Below, in pieces: positions 61,470 through 64,000 of a stretch of DNA of 64,000 nucleotides. Source of the DNA: Candidatus Poribacteria bacterium. Lineage in GTDB: Bacteria > Poribacteria > WGA-4E > WGA-3G. The notes under the pieces were generated by a model, which did not search any database, had not been told where the DNA came from, and saw only the letters and a program-made list of their open reading frames with translations. The DNA lies in NCBI GenBank assembly GCA_958295945.1, contig OY282386.1:2046001-2110000 (forward strand), written 5' to 3'. Position 1 is the stretch's first letter. Every line of letters begins with the position of its first letter. The position numbers and the translations under genes were made by a program.

Positions 61470-61910
61470 TCAATTGGTTCCTCCACCACCTTCTTCGTCA
61501 GCAACAGCAAAGGCAACTTCAAGGCCTTCAACCTTAGCTGAACGCAACTTTGCACGTTCAACAATATCAATAACGCGTCCGTGCTTGGCACGTTTGTCCG
61601 CTTTAATGATAAGAGTGCTAATTTTGTGTTCATGGGCAGCTATAAAAAGTCCTACCTCTTCCAAAGTTTGCATCTCCCGATCATCAATCGCTATACGACC
61701 ATCACTGCTGATAAACAGGTTATATTTTTTTCTTGGAAACTCGTGTTCCGTCGTGGAATCCGGTAGAGTAACACTGAACGGCGGGGGAACCCGCATAATG
61801 GCTGATACCATGAAGAAAATGAGTAATAAAAACACACAGTCAATCATAGGAGCCATCGGAATATCATCATCACTACCAGTATTCCGTCTGCGTCTCATTT
61901 GGAGAGCCAT
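61470..61910 (-). CDS. exbD: ExbD/TolR-family biopolymer transport protein
   Basis: 146 residues from ATG 61910 with AAGGAG; the frame is open to 61961 but that part overlaps the upstream exbD. One helix (PMAPMIDCVFLLLIFFMV) carries the conserved Asp used in proton-driven transport. The periplasmic part (FISSDGRIAIDDREMQTLEEVGLFI, LIIKADKRAKHGRVIDIVERAK) is the usual ExbD beta-alpha fold. With ExbB it energises an outer-membrane transporter or envelope motion. Second of two consecutive exbD genes. Confidence 0.9.
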   Translation of the reverse strand: MALQMRRRRNTGSDDDIPMAPMIDCVFLLLIFFMVSAIMRVPPPFSVTLPDSTTEHEFPRKKYNLFISSDGRIAIDDREMQTLEEVGLFIAAHEHKISTLIIKADKRAKHGRVIDIVERAKLRSAKVEGLEVAFAVADEEGGGGTN

Positions 61911-61957
61911 ATCTATTCTCCTTACATTTTCATAGAAATGAATTTTGATTAACCACT

Positions 61958-62407
61958 TCAATCTCGCGAAGTAATGGCAAATCCAATTTTATCAATACCT
62001 GCATCTTTTGCTACATCCATCACCCGTACAATCTGTTCATGTAAAACATCACGTTGGGATTGGATAATAAGCATGGTTTTCTGTTCTCCAGGTGCATTGA
62101 GAAGTATTCCAAACATTTCGTCAAATTGCACAACTGCCCCATTCAAAAGCATCGTACCAGCTTTATCACTGACAGTGGGATTGTCAATCTTGACTACAAG
62201 TCCTTTCGGTTTCTCCTTTGAAGGAGGTCCCGGAGGTGGAAGTTGGACACGTATACCCGGCATTGGGGCAAATGTCGTTGACACCATGAAGAAAATCAGG
62301 AGCAGGAACACACAATCAATCATTGGAGCCATACTGAGCGTCGGCGGTTTACGTTCGCGTATTCGCGTTGCCATAAGGCTTAATTTGGCTTCACCAAGTT
62401 GTTGCAT
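61958..62407 (-). CDS. exbD: ExbD/TolR-family biopolymer transport protein
   Basis: 149 residues; GGAGAA before ATG 62407. The membrane helix SMAPMIDCVFLLLIFFMVSTTF holds the proton-carrying Asp. The periplasmic end (GLVVKIDNPTVSDKAGTMLLNG, TMLIIQSQRDVLHEQIVRVMDVAKDAGI) is ExbD-like. Starts 56 bases after exbB. Two ExbD paralogues with one ExbB is common for TonB-like motors in this kind of bacterium. Confidence 0.9.
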   Translation of the reverse strand: MQQLGEAKLSLMATRIRERKPPTLSMAPMIDCVFLLLIFFMVSTTFAPMPGIRVQLPPPGPPSKEKPKGLVVKIDNPTVSDKAGTMLLNGAVVQFDEMFGILLNAPGEQKTMLIIQSQRDVLHEQIVRVMDVAKDAGIDKIGFAITSRD

Positions 62408-62463
62408 TTCAAATTCTCCCTATATTTAGACTTAAGCGAGGAATATACCTCAACTTGTTGTAA

Positions 62464-63528
62464 TTAAGCGTTCGCATCACCAACAATCAATTGGTTAACG
62501 ATTTCTGTGGATACCTGGGAGATTTCAACCATATGTCTATTAACCCAACTGTCAAACAATTGGAAGAAAATCAGACACGGAATAGCAACTGTCAAACCAC
62601 CAGCGGTTGTAAGGAGTGCCTGTGAAATACCACCAGCAAGTTGTTGCGGATCACCAGTACCTTCAAGAGCAATCGTAGTAAACGCGGTAATCATACCCGT
62701 AACAGTACCGAGCAGACCGAAGAGTGGTGAAACAACAGCGACCGTTCCAAGCACCGGAAGATTTCGTTCTAATTCAGGAATTTCAAGGAGGCTTGCTTCT
62801 TCAATGGCTTCCTGAATTTCCTCTTTGGTAATATCTCTTTCTTCTATTTGAGCTTGACTATATCTGAGCAGTCCAGCTTTCAATACGTTAGCAAGAGGAC
62901 CTCCTGCTTCTTCACAAGTTGAAACCGCTTCCATTATGTTCTCTTTTCGTAATGAATCAGCGATACTTGCGATGAACTGTTCAGTGCCAATTCGTGAGCG
63001 GCTTCGGACAAAGGTGAAAAGTCTTTCAATAATGAAAGTAAGCGCGACAATAGAGCAAATCGCTAACGGATAAAAGACAAATCCAAACTTCATGAAAAAG
63101 GAGATGATATTATCCTTTTCTCTCATTTTGATACGGTCAAAGATTTCACCGCCAGCAGCAACAACCTTTGACTTACCAATTCGATCTCCATAACCTTCTT
63201 TAGCTACACTGATGGTATAACGTCCTGCGGGAAGGCCGCTTTTTTCATAGACACCTTGATCATCTGTAGTCACTAGATACTCTTGACCGCTACCAGCATC
63301 TACGATCTTTACAGAAACGTCTTCTATAGGATTCTGTTCAGCAGATGTATCAATAACTTCTCCCCTGATCGTCGCACCACCCATGCTTTCAACGCCTTCA
63401 CCTGCGGTTTCACCATCTGCGACATCTACACTGGGTGCTTCAACTGGTTCCTCTTCTTGTGCTATTACAATGCCAGTAGCCATGAAAACACAGGCGACTA
63501 ACATTAAAAGTAAACTTAAACGAGTCAT
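62464..63528 (-). CDS. exbB: ExbB/TolQ/MotA-type proton channel fused to a periplasmic beta-sandwich
   Basis: 354 residues. A signal peptide (1-24, ending IVIAQ) and an acidic linker are followed by a CarboxypepD_reg-like domain at about 52-125 (GATIRGEVIDTSAEQNPIEDVSVKI, VYEKSGLPAGRYTISVAKEGYG). The remainder is MotA/TolQ/ExbB: three helices, with RNLPVLGTVAVVSPLFGLLGTVTGMITAFTTIALEGTGDPQQLAGGISQALLTTAGGLTVAIPCLIFF. The extra N-terminal domain is not in standard ExbB and would place a ligand-binding module in the periplasm next to the motor. Operon order exbB-exbD-exbD. Confidence 0.9.
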   Translation of the reverse strand: MTRLSLLLMLVACVFMATGIVIAQEEEPVEAPSVDVADGETAGEGVESMGGATIRGEVIDTSAEQNPIEDVSVKIVDAGSGQEYLVTTDDQGVYEKSGLPAGRYTISVAKEGYGDRIGKSKVVAAGGEIFDRIKMREKDNIISFFMKFGFVFYPLAICSIVALTFIIERLFTFVRSRSRIGTEQFIASIADSLRKENIMEAVSTCEEAGGPLANVLKAGLLRYSQAQIEERDITKEEIQEAIEEASLLEIPELERNLPVLGTVAVVSPLFGLLGTVTGMITAFTTIALEGTGDPQQLAGGISQALLTTAGGLTVAIPCLIFFQLFDSWVNRHMVEISQVSTEIVNQLIVGDANA

Positions 63529-63768
63529 TCGTTCTGGTTCTCCTTTAGTTGAGTTATATGCCGATTCGGCAGTAAATTTCTATTATTATAATTAGTAAAT
63601 CGGAAAAAATGATAAACACATTTTAATAGTTGCAACAGTTTATATACTGGTTCTGCATTATCAACACCTGAACACTATAAAAGTTACGTTCTGTTCAGGA
63701 TTCTGCTTGATATTAATGTCATATTTCTATACAACAAACACATACTGTAACTAACTAACGTCATAAAG

Positions 63769-63802
63769 TTTGTTGGACCCAGAGAGACTGAGTCCAACAA
63801 AC
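63769..63802. terminator. Stem-loop between minus-strand genes
   Basis: GTTTGTTGGAC (63769-63779) and GTCCAACAAAC (63792-63802) form an 11-bp stem with a 12-base loop, 16 bases after the stop codon of the gene at the right edge. The T tract is short (CTTTAT), so termination strength is uncertain. Confidence 0.6.
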
Positions 63803-63817
63803 CACTAATGAACTTAG

Positions 63818-64000
63818 TTAGAATCCCATCATTGCTCGCACAAATGTAGTATTACTGGTTGTGTTCTTGACAAGGATGGTATGTCTTCGGTAACCTGCCA
63901 AGATGACTATATTGAAACCGAGCCATTCGCCTCTATTAATAACTTGGATTTCAAAAATTCGTGTCCGCAAATCAGGGCGATACTGGATTGGCACTGGTTC
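63818..64000 (-). CDS. 3' end of an unidentified protein (partial)
   Basis: Sixty codons open to the right edge with TAA at 63818-63820. The end reads LRTRIFEIQVINRGEWLGF, then NIVILAGYRRHTILVKNTTS and FVRAMMGF, beta-rich, with no family recognised. The start lies outside the window. A stem-loop follows 16 bases downstream. Confidence 0.5.
   Translation of the reverse strand, partial: EPVPIQYRPDLRTRIFEIQVINRGEWLGFNIVILAGYRRHTILVKNTTSNTTFVRAMMGF

Overview
The window has the look of an AT-rich, Gram-negative-type, sponge-symbiont-like bacterium. The gene style (several Gfo/Idh/MocA oxidoreductases, sugar isomerases, a sulfatase, an oligogalacturonate-lyase-like protein, LamG and beta/gamma-crystallin proteins, Uma2 and HEAT/TPR proteins, hairpin repeats in most gaps) resembles Candidatus Poribacteria and related Planctomycetes-like lineages. 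This assignment is inference from gene content; there is no rRNA or marker phylogeny in the window. No tRNA, rRNA or CRISPR array was seen.

Layout. 1-3.4 kb: the end of an unknown gene, then a repeat-dense gap and a two-gene cassette (AAA ATPase plus a small PD-(D/E)XK-like protein) bracketed by two 121-bp direct repeats. 3.5-9.3 kb (+): threonine synthase, Uma2 nuclease-fold protein, RecD2 helicase, sialate O-acetylesterase-like enzyme. 9.5-18.1 kb (-): a carbohydrate/uronate block with a mannonate-dehydratase-like enzyme, two Gfo/Idh/MocA proteins, LamG, a beta/gamma-crystallin/DUF1349 protein, a PL22-like lyase and a sugar isomerase. 18.2-19.2 kb: an enolase fragment and one copy of a promoter-plus-leader repeat whose second copy is at 55.1 kb. 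19.3-30.8 kb (-): CcmB, CcmA, the two subunits of a 2-oxoacid:ferredoxin oxidoreductase, a decayed restriction-modification locus (intact methylase; nuclease pseudogene with a 110-bp MITE), a HEAT protein, then a cytochrome c maturation operon (CcmE, CcmF, CcmH-like, CcmI-like and a membrane protein). 31-38 kb: DapA-family enzyme, HigB-like toxin remnant with a HigA-like/TPR fusion, three Gfo/Idh/MocA genes, a coiled-coil membrane protein. 38.4-46 kb: a frameshifted lipoprotein, VWA protein, sulfatase, hypothetical genes, MoxR ATPase. 46.4-51.5 kb: ribosomal protein S1 with long acidic ends, then metK-ahcY. 52-55 kb: PfkB kinase, DUF4325 protein, dihydrolipoyl dehydrogenase. 55-56.7 kb: a gap rich in GTAC boxes and palindromes. 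56.7-63.5 kb: glutamate synthase large subunit, then a convergent ExbB-ExbD-ExbD operon. The right edge holds the 3' end of another minus-strand gene.

How the parts fit. The uronate/pectin-like enzymes, DapA-family aldolase and PfkB kinase could feed a sugar-acid pathway. The Kor-type ferredoxin enzyme, dihydrolipoyl dehydrogenase and Ccm genes point to central carbon and respiratory metabolism. metK-ahcY form a methyl-cycle operon. Against this background are many small palindromic elements: a GTAG-headed hairpin family with the architecture of REP sequences and compensating stem changes, a second AGC-loop hairpin family, and MITEs with ACCATTTCTA ends. Several genes are broken by such events (nuclease pseudogene, enolase fragment, lipoprotein duplication), so the genome looks repeat-driven and plastic. 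The most system-like novelty is the repeat-bracketed ATPase/nuclease pair at the left end.
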